Shown here in pieces: positions 14,328 through 23,851 of a stretch of DNA of 64,000 nucleotides. Numbering within the stretch: position 1 is the first letter of the stretch; each line of letters opens with the position of its first letter. Location: positions 303,501 to 367,500 of the forward strand of contig JADKJU010000001.1 in NCBI GenBank assembly GCA_016720855.1, in the 5' to 3' direction. Source of the stretch: Betaproteobacteria bacterium. GTDB taxonomy: Bacteria > Pseudomonadota > Gammaproteobacteria > Burkholderiales > Usitatibacteraceae. The position numbers and the translations under genes are program-made. The notes below the pieces were generated by a model, which was not told the DNA's origin, ran no database searches, and saw only the letters and a list, made by a program, of their open reading frames with translations.

Positions 14328-16712
14328 ATGGCCATGGTTCAGTGCAAGAAGCTTGCATCGGTTTTCATCCTGAGCGGCCTCGCTTGCGCCGGTTCCGCGT
14401 TCGGGGCGAGCGGTACCTTCACGTTCGTGACGGGCGACGTCAACGTGCAGCGCGCCAACGGGCAGCGCGTTCAGGTCACCAAGGGCACTCCGGTGAACCA
14501 AGGTGACGCGATCGTCACCGGCGGGCATGGCATGGCCCAGCTCACGATGGTGGACCAGGCGAAGATCTCGCTTCGTCCCAATACCCAGTTCCAGATCGAG
14601 CAGTACGCCGACCGGCCTGATTCCGACCAGGGGGCGCTCCTGAACCTCGTGCGCGGCACCTTGCGCACCTTCACGGGCCTCATCGCCGCCCGCACCCGGG
14701 ACCGCTTCGTGATGAAGACGAAGGTGGCCACCGTGGGCATTCGCGGTTCCGGCAACGTGCTCTTCGCGGGCACGGCCCCCGATTGCGATCCCGAGAAGGT
14801 GGATGCAGCGGGCGCCGGCTGCGACATCACCGTGAACCACACGATCGAGGGCAGTCACGCCGTCACCTTCGGGGACTTTTCCGGCACCGGGCTTCCGCCG
14901 CAGCAGGGCGGAGCGCAGACGCTCATCACGGGCCCCGGCCAGACGGTTCTCGTCACTGGCAAGGGCGAGGTGAAATACATCCCGACCCCGCAGTTCATCG
15001 CCGATTCGGCGTCTAACCCGACCGGCGCGGCCAAGACCAAGGGCGACGGCGGCGCAGGTTCGGGCGACTCGCGCAACTTCGGACCCAATGACAGCAGCGG
15101 TTCGAGCACGCAGCAGGGCACCTCGAACACGGTCCCGGTAGGCAACAACGGCCTGGGATTCACGTTCGTGGACGCGACGGGCAACCTGGGCTCCGACACG
15201 TCGAACCTTCGCGATATCGTCATCTCCTCCACGGGGTCCGCGTTCGAGGGGCAGGCGACGGGCGATGACGTGACGGTCGAGGGAATCGCGCTTCGGTCTT
15301 ATCGCTCCTATGCGGGCACGCAGAGCAGCCTGGTGCCCACCATCGCCGGCGGCACGCAGCGCGACGTGCAGTTCATCTCGGAGGCCTCCATCACCCTGGG
15401 CCGCTGGGAAAACGGCTCGCTGGGCTACTACGGCGCGGGAAGCACGTCGCCCACGCCCGGCAGCATCCACTGGATCTATTCCGCCTCGGGCTATCCCACG
15501 TACCTTTCGGACGTCCTCACCGGCACGGCGACCTACACGCTGGCCGGGGCGACCACGCCGACCAACCAGAACAACACGGTGGGCACGCTGGGCAGCGCCA
15601 CGCTCAATGTCAATTTCACGAACCGCACCCTCAATGCCATCCTGGGCGTCTCGATGCCGGGCGCAGGGGGCAACGCAGGAGGAAGCTGGTCGCTCAATGC
15701 GCAGGGTGTCCCGTTCGCGTTGAACAGCTTCTACGCCTCGACTTCGGACCGGTTGGTCGTGACCAACGGCAGCGGCCAGTCGTCCGCGAGCAATGCCAAC
15801 CTGACCGGGAGCTTCGAGGGCAGCTTTGTGGGCCAGCAACTGCAAGGCGCGATCCTGGGATACGGCATCGCGGACCAGACTTCGTCCAGCTCCTCCAACT
15901 ACAACGTCATTTCGGGCGTGGCCGGCTTCACCGGTCCTGCGCAGCCCGGGTCGTCCCCGTACCGCGACGGCCTCATTTCGGATCCGACGGAAAGCCTCGC
16001 GAGCGGCGTGACGCAGGTTCGTACGTATGCCACGGTGAACCGACCGGCAGAAGTGGTCGTGGATGCGGCCACGGGCGGCGTAACCGAATTCGCCGCACCT
16101 TACGCGGCCTATGGCGGACACGCGACGTACGCGCGCGGAACCGCGACCGTCCTCCAGGCAGGCACCGACCCTGAAACGGGAATGGTGTGGGGCCGCTGGT
16201 CCGGCGGAACAGCTACGGTTTCCAGCAACGGGCAGACGACCAACCTGAACCTCGCGAATTCGAGCCTGCACTACATCTTCTCGGGCTCGCAAAGCGGCCC
16301 GGTGAACCTGCCCCTGACGGGAACGGCCAGCTACGACATCATCGGCTCGACGAGCCCCACGGACCGGTCGGGGCACGTCGGCACGCTCAATACGGCTACG
16401 CTGAACGCCAACTTCACGAACCGCACGGCGGACGCGGTGGTCAACGTCACCGTCAACGGGCAAACGCTCAACGGCTTGGCGAACTCGATGCCGATCTACC
16501 GCGACCAGTATTTCTCGGCCTACACGCCGAGCCCGATCCCGGGGGCGTCGACCACGTCCCAGCTCATCCTGACGTGCAGTCCCACTTGCGGCCCCGGCTC
16601 GGGCGGCAGCATCGATGGCTTCTTCGCCGGGCGATCGGGACAGCGGGCGGGGATGAACTACAACTTGAACGGCAATGCCGGCGCGGTGGCCTTCGGCCGC
16701 CGCGGAGGGTGA
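14328..16712 (+). CDS. FecR-domain large exported protein
   Basis: A 794-residue protein with signal peptide (MAMVQCKKLASVFILSGLACAGSAFGA). Residues ~30-150 form a FecR domain: GDVNVQRANGQ, VNQGDAIVTGGHGMAQL, ISLRPNTQFQIEQY and KTKVATVGIRGSG. The remainder is low-charge, Gly/Ser/Thr/Asn-rich with two related segments ending TATYTLAGATTPTNQNNTVG and TASYDIIGSTSPTDRSGHVG, so an internal duplication of about 320 residues is visible. No sigma regulator gene is adjacent, which makes a ferric-citrate-style anti-sigma role unlikely. With the upstream barrel protein it looks like a secreted or surface partner. Confidence 0.72.
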   Translation: MAMVQCKKLASVFILSGLACAGSAFGASGTFTFVTGDVNVQRANGQRVQVTKGTPVNQGDAIVTGGHGMAQLTMVDQAKISLRPNTQFQIEQYADRPDSDQGALLNLVRGTLRTFTGLIAARTRDRFVMKTKVATVGIRGSGNVLFAGTAPDCDPEKVDAAGAGCDITVNHTIEGSHAVTFGDFSGTGLPPQQGGAQTLITGPGQTVLVTGKGEVKYIPTPQFIADSASNPTGAAKTKGDGGAGSGDSRNFGPNDSSGSSTQQGTSNTVPVGNNGLGFTFVDATGNLGSDTSNLRDIVISSTGSAFEGQATGDDVTVEGIALRSYRSYAGTQSSLVPTIAGGTQRDVQFISEASITLGRWENGSLGYYGAGSTSPTPGSIHWIYSASGYPTYLSDVLTGTATYTLAGATTPTNQNNTVGTLGSATLNVNFTNRTLNAILGVSMPGAGGNAGGSWSLNAQGVPFALNSFYASTSDRLVVTNGSGQSSASNANLTGSFEGSFVGQQLQGAILGYGIADQTSSSSSNYNVISGVAGFTGPAQPGSSPYRDGLISDPTESLASGVTQVRTYATVNRPAEVVVDAATGGVTEFAAPYAAYGGHATYARGTATVLQAGTDPETGMVWGRWSGGTATVSSNGQTTNLNLANSSLHYIFSGSQSGPVNLPLTGTASYDIIGSTSPTDRSGHVGTLNTATLNANFTNRTADAVVNVTVNGQTLNGLANSMPIYRDQYFSAYTPSPIPGASTTSQLILTCSPTCGPGSGGSIDGFFAGRSGQRAGMNYNLNGNAGAVAFGRRGG

Positions 16713-16786
16713 AAGGGTGCTGGAAGCGGGGAAGCAGCCGCTGTAGGTTGCGATGGGTGGGCTCGTAAGGTATCAGCCAGAAATTT

Positions 16787-16848
16787 GAGGATAACGGGCC
16801 TGCGCCGCGAGGCGGGGTCCAACGGGACGATGCCGGGATAACGGCACG
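16787..16848 (+). promoter_or_regulatory. Structured leader RNA candidate, copy 1
   Basis: Before the first ASH-repeat gene the leader can fold into two hairpins: an outer stem GGGCC/GGTCC (16796-16800 with 16816-16820) enclosing CGCC-GCGA-GGCG, and TGCCG/CGGCA (16831-16835 with 16842-16846). The connecting ACGGGACGA is identical in copy 2 at 20253-20316. The Shine-Dalgarno GAGGTG follows at about 16857. It does not match a riboswitch class I can name. Confidence 0.5.
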
Positions 16849-16866
16849 CCCGCATCGAGGTGCGAC

Positions 16867-19800
16867 ATGTCTCATGTGACCAGGTGGTTCCGGACAGCAA
16901 AGAGCGCGTCCTTCTTCTCTATCGTGCTCACTGCAGCCGCCGTGGCATCGTGGCACTCGCCGCAGGTCATGGCGGCGGCCCCGGCAGTCCGGGGCGCCCC
17001 GATGAGCAAGGTGGTCGCGATCACAAAGGCGGGCCTGTCGGCCAAGAGTTGCATCGTTCCTGCGCCGCTCATCGTCATCAGTCCCGCAAGCCTTGATTTC
17101 CCCGCGACGTCGGCGGGAAACTGCTCTTCTCCCCTGCCCTTCACGGTGACGAACGCGGGGACGAAGAGCGTCGGAATCAACTACATCAATGCAGGGGGGG
17201 AGGGAACCGACTTCTCGCTGTTTTCGAGCTCGTGCAGCGAAGTGACCCTCGCGCCCAATGGGACCTGCAGCGGCTCCGCCGTCTTCTGTCCCCTATTCTC
17301 CGCGCCCGGCGTCAAGACAGGGCAACTGGTCGTCTATCACGACGCAGGCAACAATGCGATTCCGCTCAGCGGCACGCTGACTCCGCCGGCGCCTGTCGCT
17401 GTCTTCTTGCGCTCCCCCAGTGGGAACATCGATTTTGGCATGAACTGGCTGGGCGCTCCCAACCCGACCATCGACATCACGGTCCAGAACACGGGCGCGG
17501 CCGCGATGACCGTGAGCCCCGTCACGGTGACCCCGCCGTTCTTTGAAGGTCCCAACAATTGCGGCGTCGTCAACCCGGGCGGAAGCTGCACGATCACGGT
17601 CGGATACACCGTTTCCGCAACGCCCACCATGGGCGAGGAGTACGGGACGCTCACGATTCCGCACTCGGCCCCCGGTTCACCCGAGGTGATCACCCTTGAA
17701 GGCGAAAGCGCTCCGAGGCCTGGCGTCACGTTGGCGCCTGCGCCGCCTCCGACGATATCGCCCCTTTACCTGTGGATGGAGCAGGGAAACACGACCTATG
17801 ACTACGTCTATTTCACGAACCTTTCCGGGGCGCCGGTCATCCTCACCTCCGTCGACCTGGGGAGCGGCGGCAGCGGCTACTTCTGGAACGAGTCCGACAC
17901 CTGCAACCCATTGCCCCTCACGCTGGCATCGGGCCAGTCCTGCTCGGTATATATGGGGTATGACTCATCCAGCGCGCCCGTCACTTCGCCGGGTTACGAC
18001 GCCGACTCGCTCATCTTCACCGCCGACGGTACGCCGTACACCGCGAACCTCTATGCCGAAGTGGCTCCGCCGTATCCGACCCTGACCACCGATGTCGGAC
18101 TGCTGGACTTCGGCACGGTCAATCTCGGTTCCCAGAGCGGCTGCCAGAACTTCAAGATATCGAACTATGGAAGCCAGCCGGCACCATTCTTCCTCAACGG
18201 CCCCTACTATGGCGAGTTCGTGGCCACCGGCTGCACGATCCCGACGCCAGCCTGCACGGCGACTTCCGTAACGCCGCAGACGCTCAATGGGGGCGAATTC
18301 TGCTGGGGTTCGTTCAGCTACAAGCCCACGATTGCCGGGCCGGCCACGGACGGAGTGGACGTCGTGGACGGGAATTTATACTGGGGCTATCCGGCAGGGG
18401 TTTCGCTTACCGGCACGGGCTACCAGGCGGGGCCGCGCGTCCAGGTTGACCAACCCTACCTCGACTTCGGTTCGCATCCGCTCGGCGTGTCGGCGCCTTC
18501 GCAGACGGTCACCTTCACGAACTCCGGGGACGCGAGCCTGACGGGCTACCTGTCTCCGCCCGGAGCTGTCGGGTTTAGCATCCTGGGCAATACCTGCGGC
18601 GGACCCTCGTCGACCGCCACGGTCACGATCCTTCCGGGCGGAACGTGCACGGCCACCTTCGGCTTCACGCCGACGCCCCCGGTAGGGTATGTCTACGACT
18701 GGGCGACCTTCATTTCCGATGCCCTGAACAACGGGTCCCTGGCGGTGGACATGGACGGCACCGGCACCGCGGCGCCGGAGCCTTCGGCCGATTTCTATCC
18801 GATGGAGATCCATTTCGGGAACGTCCCGGCGAACACGTCGAGTGCGTCGCAGGCTGTCTCCTTCGCCAACACGGGCAGCGGGCCAATGTCGATCAGCAGC
18901 ATCGTGTCTCCGGGCGGCCAGTTCGCAATGTCGCACGATTGCCCGCTGGCTCCCGCCACGCTGGCGCCGGGTGCCTGCTGCACGATCCAGACGACGTTCA
19001 ATCCGACGGCGGCTGGCCTGCAATACGGCACTATCGACATTACCTGGACGGATCCCGCTGCGCTGCCGCCGAGCCCGCTGCTCGCCCAGATTCCCGTGGA
19101 CGGCACCGGCGTTCCGCCGCCGAGCATCACGGCATCGCCAGCGGGAGTCGGATTTGCGGACCAGATCATCAGCACGGTGAGCGGCCCCGTCCGGGTCCTG
19201 CTCAGCAACACCGGGATCACGGACATCACCGTCACGGGTTATGCCGTGAGCGGCGATTTCTCCGCCTCCGCTCCCGTGGCACTTCCGCCGGTACCGGTCT
19301 CGGCTCCGCTGCTGAAGCGCACTATGCCGGTCAGAGGCAAGGCGGCAGGACCGAAAGCGGCATCGCCTCCTGCCTTGCCCTGCGGGCCAGGCTATCTCGA
19401 GAAAGGATTGGCCTGCTACATCGATGTTTCGTTCAAGCCGACCGCTCTCGGCCTTCGCACCGGCGCCCTGGTCCTGGCGTTCACGGGCGGGACCGGAAGC
19501 CCGGCCGTTGTACCGCTATCGGGCAACGGAACACCCAAGGACTTCCCCGCGATCTCGGTTTCGACCGAAACTCTCGCGTTCGGCGAGGTCGTCATCGGCG
19601 TGACGTCCAGCCTGAGAGTGACGGTATCGAGCATCGGCACGTCCCCGCTTGCAGTCACCGGAGTGAGAACCTTCGGGCCGGCCTTCGCGGCGTCGACGGG
19701 TTGCACGGCGTCGCAGGCACCGGGCACATCGTGCGAGGTCACCGTGGACTGCAGGCCTGTCGCGCTCGGGCTGGCGACCGGCGACCTCTACATCGACCAC

Positions 19801-20220
19801 AACGCGTCGGGAGGCTACAAGAACCTGAAGCTCAGCTGCACCGGCGTGCCTCTGCCGAAACCGAGGATCGATGTCTCGGCCACGGGAGTGAGCTTCGGCA
19901 ACCAGGCGCTCGGAACGACGAGTTCCTCGCAGTCGGTGGTCATCAAGAGCGTGGGCACCGCGCCCCTCGCCATCCGAGGCATCGGCACGAACTCGCCCTT
20001 CGCGGCGACCCATGGTTGCCCGGCGACGCTGGAGCCGGGATCCAGCTGCATCGCCAGGGTGAACTTCACGCCGATGAGGTCTGGCGGGCAGGCGGACAAG
20101 CTCGGCATCGGAAGCAACGATCCCGACCGCCCGGCGATCAACGTGGACCTCTCCGGCACCGGTTGCCGACCGTTCACGGTGGCGGCCGGCCGGCGGGGAA
20201 CCAACCTTTGCGCGCCCTGA
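16867..20220 (+). CDS. Choice-of-anchor-D (ASH-repeat) secreted protein, paralogue A
   Basis: A 1117-residue exported protein: basic start, a hydrophobic segment at about 18-38, then about ten immunoglobulin-like ASPM-SPD2-Hydin repeats of ~100 residues. Each has a variant of LDFGTVNLGSQS...VTNTGTAPLxI...C...LAPGxSCTIxVxFxPT...G...SGTG. Cysteine pairs recur in each repeat, fitting an oxidising location. Linkers near 815-840 are Pro/Ala/Lys-rich (KRTMPVRGKAAGPKAASPP). Function unknown; probably cell surface or matrix. Paralogue B follows after 115 bases. The last ~120 residues are almost identical in the two. Confidence 0.8.
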   Translation: MSHVTRWFRTAKSASFFSIVLTAAAVASWHSPQVMAAAPAVRGAPMSKVVAITKAGLSAKSCIVPAPLIVISPASLDFPATSAGNCSSPLPFTVTNAGTKSVGINYINAGGEGTDFSLFSSSCSEVTLAPNGTCSGSAVFCPLFSAPGVKTGQLVVYHDAGNNAIPLSGTLTPPAPVAVFLRSPSGNIDFGMNWLGAPNPTIDITVQNTGAAAMTVSPVTVTPPFFEGPNNCGVVNPGGSCTITVGYTVSATPTMGEEYGTLTIPHSAPGSPEVITLEGESAPRPGVTLAPAPPPTISPLYLWMEQGNTTYDYVYFTNLSGAPVILTSVDLGSGGSGYFWNESDTCNPLPLTLASGQSCSVYMGYDSSSAPVTSPGYDADSLIFTADGTPYTANLYAEVAPPYPTLTTDVGLLDFGTVNLGSQSGCQNFKISNYGSQPAPFFLNGPYYGEFVATGCTIPTPACTATSVTPQTLNGGEFCWGSFSYKPTIAGPATDGVDVVDGNLYWGYPAGVSLTGTGYQAGPRVQVDQPYLDFGSHPLGVSAPSQTVTFTNSGDASLTGYLSPPGAVGFSILGNTCGGPSSTATVTILPGGTCTATFGFTPTPPVGYVYDWATFISDALNNGSLAVDMDGTGTAAPEPSADFYPMEIHFGNVPANTSSASQAVSFANTGSGPMSISSIVSPGGQFAMSHDCPLAPATLAPGACCTIQTTFNPTAAGLQYGTIDITWTDPAALPPSPLLAQIPVDGTGVPPPSITASPAGVGFADQIISTVSGPVRVLLSNTGITDITVTGYAVSGDFSASAPVALPPVPVSAPLLKRTMPVRGKAAGPKAASPPALPCGPGYLEKGLACYIDVSFKPTALGLRTGALVLAFTGGTGSPAVVPLSGNGTPKDFPAISVSTETLAFGEVVIGVTSSLRVTVSSIGTSPLAVTGVRTFGPAFAASTGCTASQAPGTSCEVTVDCRPVALGLATGDLYIDHNASGGYKNLKLSCTGVPLPKPRIDVSATGVSFGNQALGTTSSSQSVVIKSVGTAPLAIRGIGTNSPFAATHGCPATLEPGSSCIARVNFTPMRSGGQADKLGIGSNDPDRPAINVDLSGTGCRPFTVAAGRRGTNLCAP

Positions 20221-20252
20221 GAGGCGAATCCGGTTGATGCAGAGACAGAGCT

Positions 20253-20316
20253 GAGGAAAACGGGCCTCCCTCCGCGAGGGTGGGGCCGCACGGGACGATG
20301 CCGGGATAACGGCACG
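20253..20316 (+). promoter_or_regulatory. Structured leader RNA candidate, copy 2
   Basis: Second copy of the leader motif, before paralogue B. The first hairpin has changed sequence but kept pairing: GGCC/GGCC (20263-20266 with 20284-20287) around CCCTC-CGC-GAGGG, while ACGGGACGATGCCGGGATAA is conserved exactly, including the TGCCG/CGGCA hairpin (20299-20314). Compensatory change between copies argues for an RNA structure and not only duplicated DNA. GGAGGT at 20325-20330 is the ribosome binding site. Confidence 0.5.
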
Positions 20317-20335
20317 TTCCCAATGGAGGTGCAAT

Positions 20336-23300
20336 ATGGCACGAATGACAGACTGTTTCAGCACCGTGAATCGCAGGGCTCTCCTTTCTGTCCTGCTTCT
20401 CGCGGCCGCCCTGGCGTCGTGGCAGTCGCCGGCGGCGTCGGCGCAGCAGCCGGGAGCGCGTCAGGCGCCCATGAGCAAGGTGCTCGCGCTCATTCGCGGC
20501 AACAAGGCGCTCGGGAGCTGCCATCCCGCCCTTGCGGTCTCCATTTCCCCGTCGCCAATCGTTTTCCCCAGCGCCATTCCAGTTGGCACGAGCGGATGCG
20601 CTTCCCCCCAGTCCTTCACGGTGACCAACGCGGGGAACGTGAGCCTGGATGTTGCGTATGTGTCGACTGACACGGAGATGTATGGAGGCAGCGCCCCCTT
20701 GTCGGCGAAGAGTTATTACGGGGACTATTCCTTCGACTCGAGCGGATGCAGCGAATACACGCTCGCTCCCGGCGCGTCGTGCACCGGGTCCGTGACCTTC
20801 TGCGCGCAGCCGTCTGCCAGCCAGGGATCGAAGTTGGGCACGCTTTTCGTCTATACGAGTGCGCCGAGCAGCCCGCACGCAGTCACCCTGACGGGCACGG
20901 TCGGGCCGGGGCCGCTGGCGCCAGTATTCTCCGCCACGCCGGATTACCTCGACTTCGGCAACGTGCCGCTGGGTTCGACTTCAGACGCGCAACATGTCAC
21001 GGTGCGCAACATCGGAAGCGCACCGATGACGGTGAATTCCATCACCGCGACGCCGCCGTTCGCGGTTGATGACGACGGGTGTACCGCGGTCCCAGTCCCA
21101 CCGGGTGACGTGTGCGGGATCGACGTCACCTTTATCGCCGGGTCGGCCCCGCAATCCGAGGTCTCCGGGACGCTCACCATCAATCACTCGGCCGCGGGCT
21201 CGCCCGGGTCGGTCTCCCTGTATGCGAATGCCGTCGCATTGCCTGGCGTCACGCTCCTGTCGCCGACCGGCTCCATCCAGGAGGACCTGAATATCGATGT
21301 CGAAGTCGGTTCGGTCATCTCGGCAACCGTCTTTTTCAAGAACCTGAGCCCCGGCAGCATTACGATCTACGACCTCTTCCTGGACTGCGTCGAATGCGGC
21401 ATCTCAATCGTCAGCGACAACTGCTACAACAATACGATTGCCACGGGCCAGACCTGCTCCGTCGATCTTCAGCTCGACGCCACCTATGAATCCGCCGGAA
21501 ACACCCTGTCGGACATTCTCTACTTCGGGGACGGCGAGAGCACCTACCAGGTCGACCTGTACGGCTACGTGACCGCGCCCTATTCCTCGGTCGATATCAC
21601 GCCCTGGTACAACGATTTCGGCGCGGTGGGCGTCGGAAGCCAGAGCGCCTGTGTCAATTTCCAGGTGACGAACATGAGCTCGGCGACCATCTACCTGAGC
21701 GCCCAGGGACCGTACTACGGCCAGTTCACGGCTGCGGGATGCACGCCTCCCGGCGCCACTTGCTCCGGGAGTGCGATGGCACCTGAGGAGTCATGCTGGG
21801 CTTCGCTGCGATATGCGCCCTCGGGCACGGGTTATGCGTCTGACTATCTCGATATCTATTATTCCGACGGGGAAAGCAGTCCGGCATATGTCGCGGGTGC
21901 CTTTTACGAAGGGTACGGTATTCAGCCCGGGCCGATGATCGACGTGTATCCAGGCTACTGGTCGTTCGGCAGCCAGCAGGTCGGAAGCCCGGCGCCCTCA
22001 CGGGCGTTCACGGTGACGAACATTGGCGACCAACCGCTGAACATTTCCGCAGCGTCGGTCGCTGGCCCCGAGTTCACGGTTTCGCCCGACGCGGCCTGCA
22101 CGCCGCCGGCGACCCTTGCGCCGGGATCCAGTTGCACGATCACCGGCAATTTCACGCCGTCCGCGGTGGGGTACTTCACCGACAACCTCACGATCACCTC
22201 TGACGCGGTGAATACCACCGCGTACGTCATCAGCATGGATGGCAGCGGGGCGCCACTGCCCACGCCGTCGGCCGACTACTACCCGATGTCGCTCGATTTC
22301 GGAAGCGTGCCCTACAACGCCACGAGCGCTGCAAAGACCGTCTTCTTCGCCAACCCGGGCAGCGCCCCGATGGCAATCTCGAGCATCCTGTCGAGCGCCG
22401 GCGACTTCCTGGTCTCCCACGATTGCCCGGCGATCCTCGATGCGAATTCCTGCTGCCGCATCTTTGCGCAATTCCATCCGACGACCGTGGTGCCGCAGAC
22501 CGAGATGATCACGGTGACCACGGACGCAGGGGATAGCCCGCATCAGATCACGGTCACGGGCACCGGCATTCCGCCCCCGAGCATCACGGCGAGCCCGGCC
22601 GGGTTTGCCTTCCCCGACCAGGTCGTCGGGACCGCTAGCGCCCCCGTGGCCATCGTGTTCACGAATACCGGGATCACGAACGTCACGGTCTCGGGCTATA
22701 CGGTGAGCGGCGACTTCCAGGCGTCGGCCCCTGTGGCGATGCCGCTGATTCCCGCGTCCGCGCCACTGCTGAAGCGTGGCACGACAGCCCACGGCAAGGC
22801 AGCGAGGTCGAAGGCCGCGGCGCCGCCGCCGATTCCCTGCGGCCCCGGGGACCTTGCCATCGGGGACGCCTGCTACGTGACGGTGGTATTCAAGCCGACG
22901 GCGCTCGACCTTCGCACCGGCTCCCTCGTCCTGGCGTTCTCCGGCGGGACTGGCAACCCCGCGGTGGTACCGCTGGCGGGCTACGGCATGCCGGCGGAAT
23001 TCCCGGCCATCTCGCTCTCGACAGATGTCATCGACTTCGGCGAAGTGGTCGTGGGGACGAGTTCCAGCAAGTTGCTGACCGTGACGAGCACTGGCACCGC
23101 GCCGCTGGTGGTTTCCGGAGTGTCCACGCCGGGAGCCGGGGGCATCTTCCTGGCCGAAACGGCCTGCCGCACCGTGGCGCCTGGAGCCTCCTGCGCCATC
23201 ACCGTGACCTGCACGCCGAGCTTGTTCACGAATGTCACCGGCGACCTCTATGTGGACAGCAATGTCCGCGGGATCAAGCATGTGACGCTCATCTGCACGG

Positions 23301-23677
23301 GCGCGAGAAAGCCGGTACCGAAGATCGATGTCTCGCTCACCTCGATCGGGTTTGGCAATCAATCGCTCGGGACGTCGAGCAACGCGCAGCAGCTCCTCAT
23401 CAAGAGCGTTGGCACGGCGCCCCTCGCCATCCGCGGCATCGGCACGAACTCGCCCTTCGCGGTGGACCATGCCTGCCCGGCGACGCTGGAGCCGGGGTCG
23501 AGCTGCATTGCCAGGGTGAATTTCACGCCGATGAGGCCTGGCGGGCAGGCTGACAAGCTCGGCATTGGAAGCAACGACCCCGATCGCCCGGCGATCAACG
23601 TGGACCTCTCCGGCACCGGCTGCCGGCCGTTCTCGGTCACGGCGGCAAGGCGGGGGACCGACCCCTGCGGGCCGTGA
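20336..23677 (+). CDS. Choice-of-anchor-D (ASH-repeat) secreted protein, paralogue B
   Basis: A 1113-residue paralogue of the upstream gene: signal peptide MARMTDCFSTVNRRALLSVL..., then the same series of ASH repeats with paired cysteines, the same Pro/Ala/Lys linker (KRGTTAHGKAARSKAAAPP) and the same C-terminal repeat containing IKSVGTAPLAIRGIGTNSPF and ending TGCRPF. Identity is high at both ends and much lower in the middle repeats. A strong terminator follows. Function unknown. Confidence 0.8.
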   Translation: MARMTDCFSTVNRRALLSVLLLAAALASWQSPAASAQQPGARQAPMSKVLALIRGNKALGSCHPALAVSISPSPIVFPSAIPVGTSGCASPQSFTVTNAGNVSLDVAYVSTDTEMYGGSAPLSAKSYYGDYSFDSSGCSEYTLAPGASCTGSVTFCAQPSASQGSKLGTLFVYTSAPSSPHAVTLTGTVGPGPLAPVFSATPDYLDFGNVPLGSTSDAQHVTVRNIGSAPMTVNSITATPPFAVDDDGCTAVPVPPGDVCGIDVTFIAGSAPQSEVSGTLTINHSAAGSPGSVSLYANAVALPGVTLLSPTGSIQEDLNIDVEVGSVISATVFFKNLSPGSITIYDLFLDCVECGISIVSDNCYNNTIATGQTCSVDLQLDATYESAGNTLSDILYFGDGESTYQVDLYGYVTAPYSSVDITPWYNDFGAVGVGSQSACVNFQVTNMSSATIYLSAQGPYYGQFTAAGCTPPGATCSGSAMAPEESCWASLRYAPSGTGYASDYLDIYYSDGESSPAYVAGAFYEGYGIQPGPMIDVYPGYWSFGSQQVGSPAPSRAFTVTNIGDQPLNISAASVAGPEFTVSPDAACTPPATLAPGSSCTITGNFTPSAVGYFTDNLTITSDAVNTTAYVISMDGSGAPLPTPSADYYPMSLDFGSVPYNATSAAKTVFFANPGSAPMAISSILSSAGDFLVSHDCPAILDANSCCRIFAQFHPTTVVPQTEMITVTTDAGDSPHQITVTGTGIPPPSITASPAGFAFPDQVVGTASAPVAIVFTNTGITNVTVSGYTVSGDFQASAPVAMPLIPASAPLLKRGTTAHGKAARSKAAAPPPIPCGPGDLAIGDACYVTVVFKPTALDLRTGSLVLAFSGGTGNPAVVPLAGYGMPAEFPAISLSTDVIDFGEVVVGTSSSKLLTVTSTGTAPLVVSGVSTPGAGGIFLAETACRTVAPGASCAITVTCTPSLFTNVTGDLYVDSNVRGIKHVTLICTGARKPVPKIDVSLTSIGFGNQSLGTSSNAQQLLIKSVGTAPLAIRGIGTNSPFAVDHACPATLEPGSSCIARVNFTPMRPGGQADKLGIGSNDPDRPAINVDLSGTGCRPFSVTAARRGTDPCGP

Positions 23678-23721
23678 GCCGCCGAACCCGGGACGTCCGC
23701 GCCACCGGTAGCTTGTGACAC

Positions 23722-23745
23722 AAACCCCCGCCTCGGCGGGGGTTT
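23722..23745 (+). terminator. Rho-independent-like terminator after the ASH-repeat pair
   Basis: AAACCCCCGC-CTCG-GCGGGGGTTT is a perfect 10-base stem with a four-base loop, 45 bases after the stop of paralogue B. The stem's own T-run closes it. It separates this unit from the liv operon. Confidence 0.75.
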
Positions 23746-23851
23746 GCCTTGCGACTCCCGGAAGGCGTGGGTTAGGATTCCGCTCTACCCGCCGAACGGC
23801 GTCCGGAACCCCGGATAGAAAGCGTCGCGGCACACCTCCCTTGCGGAAGCG

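Noticed and set aside
14328..16712. Ferric-citrate-type FecR anti-sigma factor
   Set aside because: Exported protein with long Gly/Ser-rich tail, no inner-membrane anti-sigma layout and no FecI-type sigma gene nearby.
16787..16848. c-di-GMP-I riboswitch
   Set aside because: A GNRA-like loop and a CGGGATAACGGC segment are suggestive, but the conserved GACGCAAAGCC core and tetraloop receptor are absent in both copies.
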